Shown one piece after another: positions 37,754 through 45,176 of a stretch of DNA of 64,000 nucleotides (positions are counted from its first letter, which is position 1; every line of letters begins with the position of its first letter). The notes under the pieces were generated by a model. It ran no database searches. It was not told where the DNA came from and saw nothing but the letters and a program-made list of their open reading frames with translations. Position numbers and translations under genes: made by a program. The stretch covers positions 1-64,000 of the forward strand of contig CAVTXI010000019.1 in assembly GCA_963738615.1 (NCBI GenBank). Direction: 5' to 3'. Source of the DNA: CAVTWY01 sp963738615. GTDB taxonomy: Bacteria; Pseudomonadota; Gammaproteobacteria; Burkholderiales; Burkholderiaceae_C.

Positions 37754-38383
37754 TCACGAGCCTGCCGCCAGCAACGCGTTGACGACGTAGGCTGTCATCG
37801 GCAGGTGATCACCGTTCATCGCGGCCCGCGCGGCTTGCACATAGCCGCCCTCGGGCCGCGGGCGCAGCGCTAGCACCGGCGGCAGGCCGTAGCGCACGAG
37901 CATGGCGTTGCCGATCAGGCGTGCCGTACGGCCGTTGCCGTTGGCGAAAGGATGGATGCGCACCCATTCGCTGTGCGCCCAAGCGGTCGCTTCGGCAACC
38001 GCCCGCAGATCGTCGGTCTCGAGCGCATCGAGTTGATCGGCCGGAACCCGTTTGTCGAGGGCGCGGAGAAGCACTTGCAGCGTCCCGATGAAGCGCTTCG
38101 TCTGCGCTGCAACGTCTCTCGACAGCGTTCCACGGTGCGCACCGATGCGCGCGCCGATGTCTGCGAGCTTGGGCGGACCGCGAAACTCGCCAACCAAGTC
38201 TTCGGGCGTCACACCGAGTTCGGCCGCTTCTTCGATGTCGAGACCCTGCATCGTCACGCGGTGCCAGGCCCTGATGTCATTCAGTGCCAAACTGCGCCGT
38301 GCCAGCGCATGCTCGATCGCCATACGCTGGGCACGGACCAGATTGGCGGCCAGCTCGGGGCTGTCCTCGTCCCAGCCCGGCAC
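37754..38383 (-). CDS. Fic domain protein (copy 1)
   Basis: Fic-fold protein of 209 residues that could transfer AMP or another phosphate-containing group to a target. The catalytic loop HPFANGNGRTAR is at residues 144-155, with Asn replacing the usual Asp/Glu at position 4 of the loop. The conserved YGLPPVL follows. No inhibitory [S/T]xxxE[G/N] helix is visible in it. The start is GTG at 38383, 18 bp after the stop of the ribbon-helix-helix gene. It closely resembles the Fic protein at 57318-57953, about half identical over the first 50 residues. A toxin role is inference from pairing. Confidence 0.85.
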   Translation of the reverse strand: MPGWDEDSPELAANLVRAQRMAIEHALARRSLALNDIRAWHRVTMQGLDIEEAAELGVTPEDLVGEFRGPPKLADIGARIGAHRGTLSRDVAAQTKRFIGTLQVLLRALDKRVPADQLDALETDDLRAVAEATAWAHSEWVRIHPFANGNGRTARLIGNAMLVRYGLPPVLALRPRPEGGYVQAARAAMNGDHLPMTAYVVNALLAAGS

Positions 38384-38401
38384 GGCCGCGACTTGCGCCG
38401 G

Positions 38402-38815
38402 TTACTTCGCCGCGGCGACGACGCGGCGCACCATCGCCACGGCCGACATGGGCTTTTCGCGGAAGGCCTTGCCCTCGACCGGATCACGCTTGCCATGTTT
38501 GGCCTGGGCCACGGCGATGGCTTCGAACGCTCGCGCGAACGTCGGGTCGGCGCGACGCAACGCCTTGATTTTCTTCAGGGCCGCTTCGAGTTCGGCTTCG
38601 ACGTGCGCCGCCTTGGCCGCGACAAAGTCGGCCACGGCCATGTTCACCAGCTTGTTGAGCGGCGTACCGAGCGTGGCCTGCAGCAACTCGAGCCCTTCGT
38701 GCAACTCGGGTTCGAGGCGCAGCGTGGTCTGCACGCGTGCCGAAGACACTGCCGACTTGGCCCAACCCTTGGGTCTGACGCGGGTGGCAGAGGCGGTGGA
38801 TGACGAACGCGGCAT
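38402..38815 (-). CDS. Ribbon-helix-helix-like partner of Fic protein (copy 1)
   Basis: Protein of 137 residues. After a basic Ser-rich N-terminus comes RVQTTLRLEPELHEGLELLQ, a beta-strand and helix like Arc/CopG ribbon-helix-helix proteins, then an alanine-rich helix (VEAELEAALKKIKALRRADP) and a conserved tail with RDPVEGKAF. The whole arrangement is repeated at 57964-58335, also directly before a Fic gene. It may be an antitoxin or autoregulator of the pair; that is inference. It is not VbhA/FicA-like: I find no S/TxxxE(G/N) motif. Confidence 0.75.
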   Translation of the reverse strand: MPRSSSTASATRVRPKGWAKSAVSSARVQTTLRLEPELHEGLELLQATLGTPLNKLVNMAVADFVAAKAAHVEAELEAALKKIKALRRADPTFARAFEAIAVAQAKHGKRDPVEGKAFREKPMSAVAMVRRVVAAAK

Positions 38816-38836
38816 GTCAGAACCTTAGCGCAGGAC

Positions 38837-38867
38837 GTTGGTGATGTCAAAACAGAAAAAAGACATC
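38837..38867. promoter_or_regulatory. Candidate operator upstream of the Fic/RHH pair 1
   Basis: GTTGGTGATGTCAA at 38837-38850 and an inverted GATGTC/GACATC pair (38843-38848 and 38862-38867) lie 22-52 bp upstream of the start codon. The same GTTGGTGA...GATGTCAA words occur upstream of the second Fic/RHH pair. A DNA-binding role for the RHH protein here is a guess. Confidence 0.35.
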
Positions 38868-38960
38868 GATCATGCAACGCACCGATGTCTTGCAGTTCAT
38901 CCTGAACGTCAACCTCCGCGCGCAGCTTTTGCGACGATCAAGCGGGCCACGAAGAAAGAT

Positions 38961-40082
38961 CTACGCCTTGCCGGTACGGGACGCTTCGTAGCGTCGCCGC
39001 TGGTCGAGCGCGGGCACCGAGCGCCCACCGGTCAACGCACCCACGCCCCACAACATCGCCAAGACCGTGAGTGCGAGGACGACCTGCGTTGCTACGGGCA
39101 ACTCGTGCGCGCGCCACAGGAACACCGTCGTAACGCCCATCGCCGCGAAGAAGAGCGCGGCCGCGGCGAGCAGCGCTGTCTTGCCGACGTTCGTGTCGAA
39201 GAGCGCCACCGCGGCGATGTCGAACGGCGGCTGCGGATCCGCCGCGGCCACGTCGGCCGGCCGCCAACCCGGCGGCATGAACCACACGCGCAGCTTGTCG
39301 GCCCATGACCGTGCGCGCCACGCGTCCTTCGCCAGCGCCGCGTACACCTCGAGGTTCGCCCACAGCGGGTTCCAGCTTCGCAGCGGCTTGCGCGTGCCGT
39401 AGATGCACGGCTGATCGTGCAGCTCGTCCTGGAACGTGCCGAACAGACGGTCCCACACCATGAAGATGCCGCCGTAGTTGCGGTCGACGTAGACATCGTT
39501 CACCGCGTGGTGCACGCGGTGGTTCGACGGTGAACAGAACCAGCGGTCGAACCAGCCCAGGCGCCCGACCTGCTGCGTGTGAACCCAGAACTGATACAGC
39601 AGGTCAATCAGCGCGACCGTGCCGAAGACCAGCGGCGGCACACCGGCCAACGCCATCGGCAGATAGAAGATCCAGCCCGCGAGCCAGCCGCTGCCGGTCT
39701 GGCGCAGCGCGGTCGACAGGTTGTAGTCCTCGCTTTGGTGATGCACCACGTGCGACGCCCAGAACAGGGCGACGCGATGGCCCGCACGGTGGAGCCAGTA
39801 GTAGAAAAAGTCGTAGGCGACCAGGGCACCAACCCACACCCACCACGCATCGGCCGGCAGCTTGGTGACCGCGATGTGGTCGTACAGCAGCGTGTAGATG
39901 CCGACCGTCAGGGCTTTCGCGAAGACACCGGTAACCTGCCCGAGCATGCCCAGTCCGATGCTGGACATCGCATCGGCCGCGCGGTAGGTGTCGCGCCCGC
40001 GCGCACGGCCCACGATGTATTCGATCGCGATCAGCAGCAGGAACACTGGCGTGGCCAGCACGATGATCTGCGCGCCTTTCAT
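38961..40082 (-). CDS. Sterol desaturase / fatty acid hydroxylase superfamily membrane enzyme
   Basis: Integral membrane di-iron enzyme of 373 residues. The three histidine boxes HRAGH (98-102), HVVHH (111-115) and HRVHH (about 189) bind iron. FWVHTQQVGRLGWFDRWF precedes the third box, and two or three extra hydrophobic helices follow after residue 300. The family hydroxylates or desaturates lipids and related hydrophobic substrates; the actual substrate is unknown. It starts at ATG 40082 and ends near a small intergenic region of 145 bp that has no gene except the operator candidate. Confidence 0.88.
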   Translation of the reverse strand: MKGAQIIVLATPVFLLLIAIEYIVGRARGRDTYRAADAMSSIGLGMLGQVTGVFAKALTVGIYTLLYDHIAVTKLPADAWWVWVGALVAYDFFYYWLHRAGHRVALFWASHVVHHQSEDYNLSTALRQTGSGWLAGWIFYLPMALAGVPPLVFGTVALIDLLYQFWVHTQQVGRLGWFDRWFCSPSNHRVHHAVNDVYVDRNYGGIFMVWDRLFGTFQDELHDQPCIYGTRKPLRSWNPLWANLEVYAALAKDAWRARSWADKLRVWFMPPGWRPADVAAADPQPPFDIAAVALFDTNVGKTALLAAAALFFAAMGVTTVFLWRAHELPVATQVVLALTVLAMLWGVGALTGGRSVPALDQRRRYEASRTGKA

Positions 40083-40100
40083 CGCGTCCCCTGCGTCGGT

Positions 40101-40772
40101 TCAGCGAACCGTCACGTCGTCGCTGCTGTCGTCGCGAACCTCATCGAGATGGAACTCGTCGTTCCAGCCGACGATGCTCCAGCCTTCGGCCGACAACATC
40201 ATGCGATGGATGCTGGCGTTGCCGATGTGCCAGCTTCGCGCCTGCTCGAGCGGCACGCGTGAACCCGCGCGGTACATCGCGTCGAGCACGCCGCCGTGGC
40301 TGACGACGGCGATGTGATGGCCGGCGTGGCGGCGCGCCAGGCGCGTCACGGCGTCGACGCTGCGCTGGTTGAAGTCGATCAGCGATTCGCCGCCTTCGGG
40401 CGCGAAGCCGGGCTCGCGCGTGCGCCAGCGGCGTGCGGCATCGACGTGGTGTTCGTCGAGCTCGGCAAAGGTCAGGCCTTCGAAGGAACCGAAGTGGCGC
40501 TCGCGCAGGCGCGAATCGGTCTCGAGCGGCACGCCCAATGCATCCACCAATGCCTGCGCGGTGTCGGCCGCGCGCGCGAGGTCGCTGGTGTAGACGATTG
40601 CGATGTCTTCGCCCGCCAGCGCCTGGCCCATACGCTGCGCCTGCCAGCGCCCGGTGTCATCGAGCGGGATGTCGGTCTGGCCCTGGATCCGCGCGATGGC
40701 ATTCCAGGCCGTGCGGCCGTGGCGCACCAGCGTGACGCGCGTGACAAGGTGGGCTTCGTCGGTGTCGTGCAC
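40101..40772 (-). CDS. Histidine phosphatase family protein (phosphoglycerate mutase-like)
   Basis: Phosphatase of about 223 residues. The catalytic His is in TLVRHGRTAWN, with YTSDLARAADTAQ, LRERHFGSFEGLTFAEL and VVSHGGVLDAMYR providing the other pocket residues including the second His. The start I favour is GTG 40772 (MHDTDEAHL...), because an ATG at 40847 would overlap the upstream YbhB gene by 43 bp. It may act on phosphosugars or other phosphomonoesters. Confidence 0.85.
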   Translation of the reverse strand: MHDTDEAHLVTRVTLVRHGRTAWNAIARIQGQTDIPLDDTGRWQAQRMGQALAGEDIAIVYTSDLARAADTAQALVDALGVPLETDSRLRERHFGSFEGLTFAELDEHHVDAARRWRTREPGFAPEGGESLIDFNQRSVDAVTRLARRHAGHHIAVVSHGGVLDAMYRAGSRVPLEQARSWHIGNASIHRMMLSAEGWSIVGWNDEFHLDEVRDDSSDDVTVR

Positions 40773-40804
40773 CCCGCAAGTTACATCGATACCGTTGGCG
40801 GCGT

Positions 40805-41431
40805 TCACGTGCGCAGCCGTCGGTTCAGCGAGTACGTGCCGGTCCACGATGCCGACGCCAGCACATGCCCCTGCATCGCCGCGCGCAACGGCGCGCCGGT
40901 GAAGTGGCCTTGCAGCGGCAGCTTGGGCGTGTCGAGCGCGAAGACGGTGAAGACGTAGTGGTGCACCAGCGCGTCGTTGAACGGCGGGAACGGGCCGTCG
41001 TAGCCGAAGTAGTTGCCCGACATCGCGTCGTCACTCGCGAACCAGCCGGTGTAGTCGTTCAGGCCGTGGCGCGCACCGTGGAAGGTGTCGGGGCCGGGCT
41101 TGCCGCGCGTGGTGAAGCCGCGGCTGAATTCACCTTCGGCAATGCTGATGATCAACGGCGGCACGTCGATCAGCAGCCAGTGGAAGAAGTCGACGCGTGC
41201 CAGGCTCGCGGGCACTTCGCGGTCGGGCTTGTTCACGTCGTCGCCCTTGCTGGGCACGTCCGGGTCATGGCAGATCAGCACGAATGACTTCGTGCCCACG
41301 GGCGCGTCGCTCCAGGCCAGATGCGGGTTCAGGTTGTCGGAAAAACCGACCCCCGTGCCGTCGATCTTGCCGGCGGCAAAACGCTCGGGAATGCGGGCAC
41401 CGTTGCCGAAGCTGTCGCTGTGGATCTTCAT
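40805..41431 (-). CDS. YbhB/YbcL family Raf kinase inhibitor-like protein
   Basis: PEBP-fold protein of 208 residues. Typical segments are PHLAWSDAPVGTKSFVLICHDPD, FFHWLLIDVPP, NDYTGWF and YDGPFPPFNDALVHHYVFTV. Bacterial members have no established enzyme activity. The start ATG 41431 gives MKIHSDSFGNGARIPERF, the usual N-terminus, so a longer upstream frame is ignored. It lies 32 bp upstream of the phosphatase start on the same strand. Confidence 0.92.
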   Translation of the reverse strand: MKIHSDSFGNGARIPERFAAGKIDGTGVGFSDNLNPHLAWSDAPVGTKSFVLICHDPDVPSKGDDVNKPDREVPASLARVDFFHWLLIDVPPLIISIAEGEFSRGFTTRGKPGPDTFHGARHGLNDYTGWFASDDAMSGNYFGYDGPFPPFNDALVHHYVFTVFALDTPKLPLQGHFTGAPLRAAMQGHVLASASWTGTYSLNRRLRT

Positions 41432-41469
41432 GGTCGTCGTGGTACTGCGTTGGTCGAAGTTGAAGAGAT

Positions 41470-41775
41470 TCAGACGCCCCAGACGACCGCTTCGTTGGCC
41501 GCCTGAGCGCGACGCATCATGTCGATGAGAGGCCACACCCGCGCTTTCATGCCGACCAGCGCGCCGCGGTCGTCGTCGTTCTTGCCGGGTTCGGGCACGG
41601 GCGGCGGTTCATCGGCGACCGCGGACTCGAGCCTCGCGATCAATGCGCCGATGTCGCGCGCTTCGAAGATGCCTTTCGCAGCCGGTTCGCGTCCCAGCAA
41701 CGTCATGACGCGGTCGCCATGTTCGCCGAGCATGATCAGATCGCCAGTGGCCTTGGAGCGGAAGGTGTAGATCAT
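41470..41775 (-). CDS. DUF1840 family protein
   Basis: Small protein of 101 residues of the DUF1840 family typical of Burkholderiales: MIYTFRSKATGDLIML, DRVMTLLGREP and the helical C-terminus WPLIDMMRRAQAANEAVVWGV. Function unknown. It has no signal or membrane segment. It is 38 bp upstream of the YbhB gene. Confidence 0.85.
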   Translation of the reverse strand: MIYTFRSKATGDLIMLGEHGDRVMTLLGREPAAKGIFEARDIGALIARLESAVADEPPPVPEPGKNDDDRGALVGMKARVWPLIDMMRRAQAANEAVVWGV

Positions 41776-41936
41776 CGTGAAGTTGGTTCGTGTGGATGTT
41801 CTCGCCGTGCGCGGTGTGAGCGCTTGCCGGTCATCGTGAGCCCGGGTGCAGATGCTCCCGGACGGATCGGCTAAGAAGATTGTGCGCTTCGCATCGGGCC
41901 GAACCGCAGGCCGTTGGATCGCGAGAATGCGGCCCG

Positions 41937-42854
41937 ATGTTGTGCGCTCCTTCTTACTACGGCCCCGTCCCGGGCCACTGCTTCAGGCAGATCGTGTTCT
42001 GGGCCCTGTGGTTGCTGGGGCCGCTGCTGCTGACCCTCGTGGTGCTTGCGTGGCGGCGTCGACGGCACTGGGACGCGTGGGCGTGGGCCGCGTGGGCGCT
42101 GACGACGCTTCCCGTCGCCGTGGGCATCGACATGCGGTTTATCGAGCCCCAGCGCCTGGTCGAGCGCCACACCACGCTCGAGCTCGGCTTCACGGCGCGC
42201 ATCGCGTTGATCTCTGACCTGCACGCGGGCCTGTACAAGGACGAGGTGTTCACGGCGCGCGTCGTCGACCGCTTGAACGCGCTCGATGTCGACATGGTGC
42301 TGGCGGCCGGCGACTGGACCTACGAGCCGACGCGGCCGCTCGAAGACCTGCTCGCACCGTTCAAAAGGCTGCGCCACAAAACCTACTCGGTGCCGGGCAA
42401 CCATGACGAGCAACGCCCCGGCCCGCCGCTGCAGAAGGCGCTTCGCGACGCGCTGATCGGCGTGGGCATCGAGCCGATCGAAGGCATGCACCGGCGCTTC
42501 CCGACCTTCACCCTCGTGGGCCTGGGCGACCACATTGCCGAGAAGGACCATCCAGCGCCGGTGCTGGCGGCGCCGCGCGACAAGCCGATCGTGGTCCTGA
42601 CGCACGAGCCTGACAGCGCGGTGCGCCTGCCTCCGGGGTCGGCCGCCGTGCTGCTGGCCGGTCACACGCACGGCGGGCAGGTGCGGCTGCCCTTCATCGG
42701 CTGGATCATCAATGCGTCGAAGCTGCCGTTCGAAACCGGCATGAACAAATCGATCGCGCCGGTGCCGACGTTCGTGACCTCGGGGCTCGGCGAGTCGATC
42801 CTGCCGGTCCGCCTGCTGAACCCGCCGGTGATCGATGTCTTGACGATCCGCTGA
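41937..42854 (+). CDS. Membrane-anchored metallophosphoesterase (YaeI/YkuE-like)
   Basis: Protein of 305 residues. One or two N-terminal membrane segments (about 15-55) precede the calcineurin-like domain with ISDLHAGLY, AAGDWTYEP, VPGNHDEQ and LLAGHTHGGQVRLP, the full set of metal ligands. YaeI/YkuE-type enzymes act on lipid-linked or nucleotide phosphates. The ATG at 41937 was chosen as the last before the membrane segment; an ATG at 41880 is also in frame. It converges on the lrp-type gene. Confidence 0.88.
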   Translation: MLCAPSYYGPVPGHCFRQIVFWALWLLGPLLLTLVVLAWRRRRHWDAWAWAAWALTTLPVAVGIDMRFIEPQRLVERHTTLELGFTARIALISDLHAGLYKDEVFTARVVDRLNALDVDMVLAAGDWTYEPTRPLEDLLAPFKRLRHKTYSVPGNHDEQRPGPPLQKALRDALIGVGIEPIEGMHRRFPTFTLVGLGDHIAEKDHPAPVLAAPRDKPIVVLTHEPDSAVRLPPGSAAVLLAGHTHGGQVRLPFIGWIINASKLPFETGMNKSIAPVPTFVTSGLGESILPVRLLNPPVIDVLTIR

Positions 42855-42870
42855 GGCTCGCGGCCGCGGC

Positions 42871-43308
42871 TCAACGCGCGATGCGCGTCGACAACACGAT
42901 CGCCGACGTGGTGCGCTCCACGCCGTCGAGCGCGCCGATGCGGTCGATCGCGAGATCAAGCTCACCGATCGACCGCGCTGCCAGGATCGCCACCAGGTCG
43001 AACGGCCCGCTGACCGAATGCAGCGCGCGCACCTCGGGCATGCGCCGCAGCGCCACCTCGATCGACGCGCCGGTTTTCGGGCCGGCGACGATCATCACCA
43101 ACGCGCGCACCAGCGACACCTCGGCCTCGTCGGGCACCACCACCGTGTAGCCCAGCACCGCCTTGCTGCGCTCGAGGCGCTGCAGGCGGCTTTGCACCGT
43201 GGTGCGCGACAGACCCAGCTTGCGCGCCAGTTCCACCACCGACGCACGCGCGTTCTCGCGCAGCAGGTTCAGCAGCGCCTGGTCGGTGTCGTCCAGCTCG
43301 GTCGCCAT
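42871..43308 (-). CDS. Lrp/AsnC family transcriptional regulator
   Basis: Leucine-responsive-type regulator of 145 residues. The N-terminal HTH is LDDTDQALLNLLRENARASVV with LGLSRTTVQSRLQRLERSKAV, and the C-terminal RAM ligand-binding domain includes GPFDLVAILAARSIGEL. It is divergent from the saccharopine-dehydrogenase-like gene with a 153-bp gap, suggesting that it controls that gene in response to an amino acid such as lysine; inference from position. Confidence 0.93.
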   Translation of the reverse strand: MATELDDTDQALLNLLRENARASVVELARKLGLSRTTVQSRLQRLERSKAVLGYTVVVPDEAEVSLVRALVMIVAGPKTGASIEVALRRMPEVRALHSVSGPFDLVAILAARSIGELDLAIDRIGALDGVERTTSAIVLSTRIAR

Positions 43309-43332
43309 TCAGTCGAAGTCTATCGTCACTTT

Positions 43333-43358
43333 GACGAAACATACCTGAGCTTTTCGTC
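43333..43358. promoter_or_regulatory. Inverted repeat in the lrp / saccharopine dehydrogenase gap
   Basis: GACGAAA (43333-43339) and TTTCGTC (43352-43358) are perfectly inverted with a 12-base spacer. It lies 25 bp upstream of the Lrp-type start and about 104 bp upstream of the divergent gene. This would be a reasonable autoregulatory operator, but binding is not shown. Confidence 0.4.
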
Positions 43359-43461
43359 TGATCTGCCGATGCAATTTGCGCCGAAGGATTCGATGATTCG
43401 GGTCATGGCGGCGGTCGAAAGACGCGCCGTCTCTATCCGGATGTGAACGAGGACGGCAGAC

Positions 43462-44595
43462 ATGAGCAGCTCAGGGATCAAAGAGGTGGTGGTGGTAGGC
43501 GCCGGCAAGATCGGCCAGACGGTCGCGGCGCTGCTGGCGCAATGCGGCGACTACACCGTCACGGTGGTCGACCGCAGCCGCGCGGCGCTGGACCACCTGC
43601 CGCAGGCGATGGACGCGGCGAGTGCGGCGCGCGTGCACACGCAAGTCGTCGACGTGCATGACGGCGAAGCACTGCGCCGCGTGCTGAAGGGCCGCTTCGC
43701 GGTGGCCAGCGCGGCGCCCTTCCAGCAGACCGTCGCGATCGCGCAGGCCGCGCGCGACACCGGCGTGCACTACTTCGACCTGACCGAGGACGTGGCCAGC
43801 ACGCGCCACATCCGCCAACTCGCGCAAGGCGCGCCCACCGCGTTCGTGCCGCAGTGCGGCCTGGCGCCGGGCTTCGTATCGATTGCCGCGGCCGACATCG
43901 CGTCGCGCTTCGACCGCCTGGACAGCGTGCGCCTGCGCGTGGGCGCGCTGCCCGCCTACCCAAGCAACGCGCTGAACTACAACCTGACGTGGAGCACCGA
44001 CGGCGTCATCAACGAATACATCGAGCCGTGCGAAGCGATCGTGGAAGGCCGCCGCACCGAAGTGCAGGCGCTCGAGGAACTCGAGGAGTTCAGCCTCGAC
44101 GGCGTGCGCTACGAAGCCTTCAATACCTCGGGCGGCCTGGGCACGTTATGCGAAACGCTCGAGGGCCGCGTGCGCACATTGAACTACCGCACCATCCGCT
44201 ACCCCGGCCACGCCGCGATCATGAAGGCGCTGCTGCATGACCTGCGCCTGAAAGACCGTCGCGACATCCTGAAAGACATTCTCGAGAACGCCCTGCCCTC
44301 GACGATGCAGGACGTCGTCATCGTCTTCGTCACCGTCTCGGGCATGCGCGACGGCACGCTTCAGCAAGACACCTTCGCGCGCCGCATCTACAGCGGCGTG
44401 GTCGCCGGCAAGATGCGAAGCGCCATCCAGATTACGACCGCGTCGAGCCTGTGCGCGATGGTCGACCTGACGGCGCAGGGCGTGCTGCCGCAGCAGGGGT
44501 TCGTGAAGCAGGAAGGCCTGGCGCTGGAGACGTTCCTGGGCAATCGATTCGGCTGCGTGTACGCGGACGCGCGGGCGGGGGTGAATGCGGCTTGA
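43462..44595 (+). CDS. Saccharopine dehydrogenase NADP-binding domain protein
   Basis: Oxidoreductase of 377 residues in the LYS9/saccharopine dehydrogenase family. The Rossmann motif is VVVVGAGKIGQTVAALLA; VHYFDLTEDV, PQCGLAPGFVSIAAADI and YPGHAAIMKALLHDLRLKD are family segments. In bacteria such proteins act in lysine catabolism or remain unassigned. Start ATG 43462. The divergent Lrp regulator supports an amino-acid role. Not cotranscribed with a recognisable partner. Confidence 0.85.
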   Translation: MSSSGIKEVVVVGAGKIGQTVAALLAQCGDYTVTVVDRSRAALDHLPQAMDAASAARVHTQVVDVHDGEALRRVLKGRFAVASAAPFQQTVAIAQAARDTGVHYFDLTEDVASTRHIRQLAQGAPTAFVPQCGLAPGFVSIAAADIASRFDRLDSVRLRVGALPAYPSNALNYNLTWSTDGVINEYIEPCEAIVEGRRTEVQALEELEEFSLDGVRYEAFNTSGGLGTLCETLEGRVRTLNYRTIRYPGHAAIMKALLHDLRLKDRRDILKDILENALPSTMQDVVIVFVTVSGMRDGTLQQDTFARRIYSGVVAGKMRSAIQITTASSLCAMVDLTAQGVLPQQGFVKQEGLALETFLGNRFGCVYADARAGVNAA

Positions 44596-44665
44596 AGGCG
44601 TGAAGGATTGAAGCGCAGCGTGCGGCGTATGCTCGAGACTCCCTCCACCCCTCGAAGGAAGCGCC

Positions 44666-44818
44666 ATGACGCTGTGCCCGATCGCTCTCGTCGCCAGTTG
44701 CAAGCAGTGCCCGGCGTTCTCGGTGTGCCCGCTGAAAAGCGTCATCGGCGACGTGCCGAAGCCCGATGCCAGCAAGACCGCCGGCAAAGCCGAGTCGAAG
44801 GCTACGAAGGGGAAGTGA
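44666..44818 (+). CDS. Small cysteine-rich protein, function unknown
   Basis: Short gene of 50 codons. ATG 44666 is preceded by GAAGGAAG, a good ribosome-binding site. The product begins MTLCPIALVASCKQCPAFSV and has Cys at 4, 12, 15 and 21, each of the last two pairs followed by Pro (CKQCP and VCPLK); the tail is Lys/Ala/Ser-rich. Four closely spaced Cys suggest a metal or Fe-S site. I believe short betaproteobacterial proteins of this shape exist, but I do not know a function. It overlaps the TfoX gene tail-to-tail by 17 bp. Confidence 0.6.
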   Translation: MTLCPIALVASCKQCPAFSVCPLKSVIGDVPKPDASKTAGKAESKATKGK

Positions 44819-45149
44819 GCTTCGGCGGCAAAGTCAGAACGAAGCTCTCGCAGTGCCTGACCCAGAAGGTCAGGTCTGCGTCTTTCACCAGCCCCGCCGG
44901 CTCGACGTACACGTAGCCGGTCATCGGCTTGCCGGTGAAGTCCATCGGGCTGACGTGCGCGCGCGCCAGCGACGCGGCGTGGTTGTCTTTGCCCACACGC
45001 GCCATCAGCCGCCGGGTGCCCGAAATGCCGACGAACATGTGGCCGTGCTTCATGAACGCCAGGCCACCGAACATGCGCTTTTCGGTGATGCCGGGTGAGC
45101 CTTCCAGCACCTTGCGCACGCGCGCGGCGAGTTGTTCGTCGTAGGCCAT
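44802..45149 (-). CDS. TfoX/Sxy N-terminal domain protein
   Basis: Protein of 115 residues with only the TfoX N-terminal domain: ITEKRMFGGLAFMKHGHMFVG, the basic loop, DFTGKPMTGYVYVEPAGL and WVRHCESFVLTLP. The full TfoX/Sxy competence regulator also has a C-terminal domain, absent here. In many bacteria such short proteins have no known competence role. Start ATG 45149. Confidence 0.88.
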   Translation of the reverse strand: MAYDEQLAARVRKVLEGSPGITEKRMFGGLAFMKHGHMFVGISGTRRLMARVGKDNHAASLARAHVSPMDFTGKPMTGYVYVEPAGLVKDADLTFWVRHCESFVLTLPPKLTSPS

Positions 45150-45176
45150 GTCACACCTCTCGGCGGCGTCGTCGCT

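Noticed and set aside
40773..40847. Longer start for the histidine phosphatase at 40847
   Set aside because: It would overlap the end of the YbhB gene by 43 bp and adds no conserved sequence.
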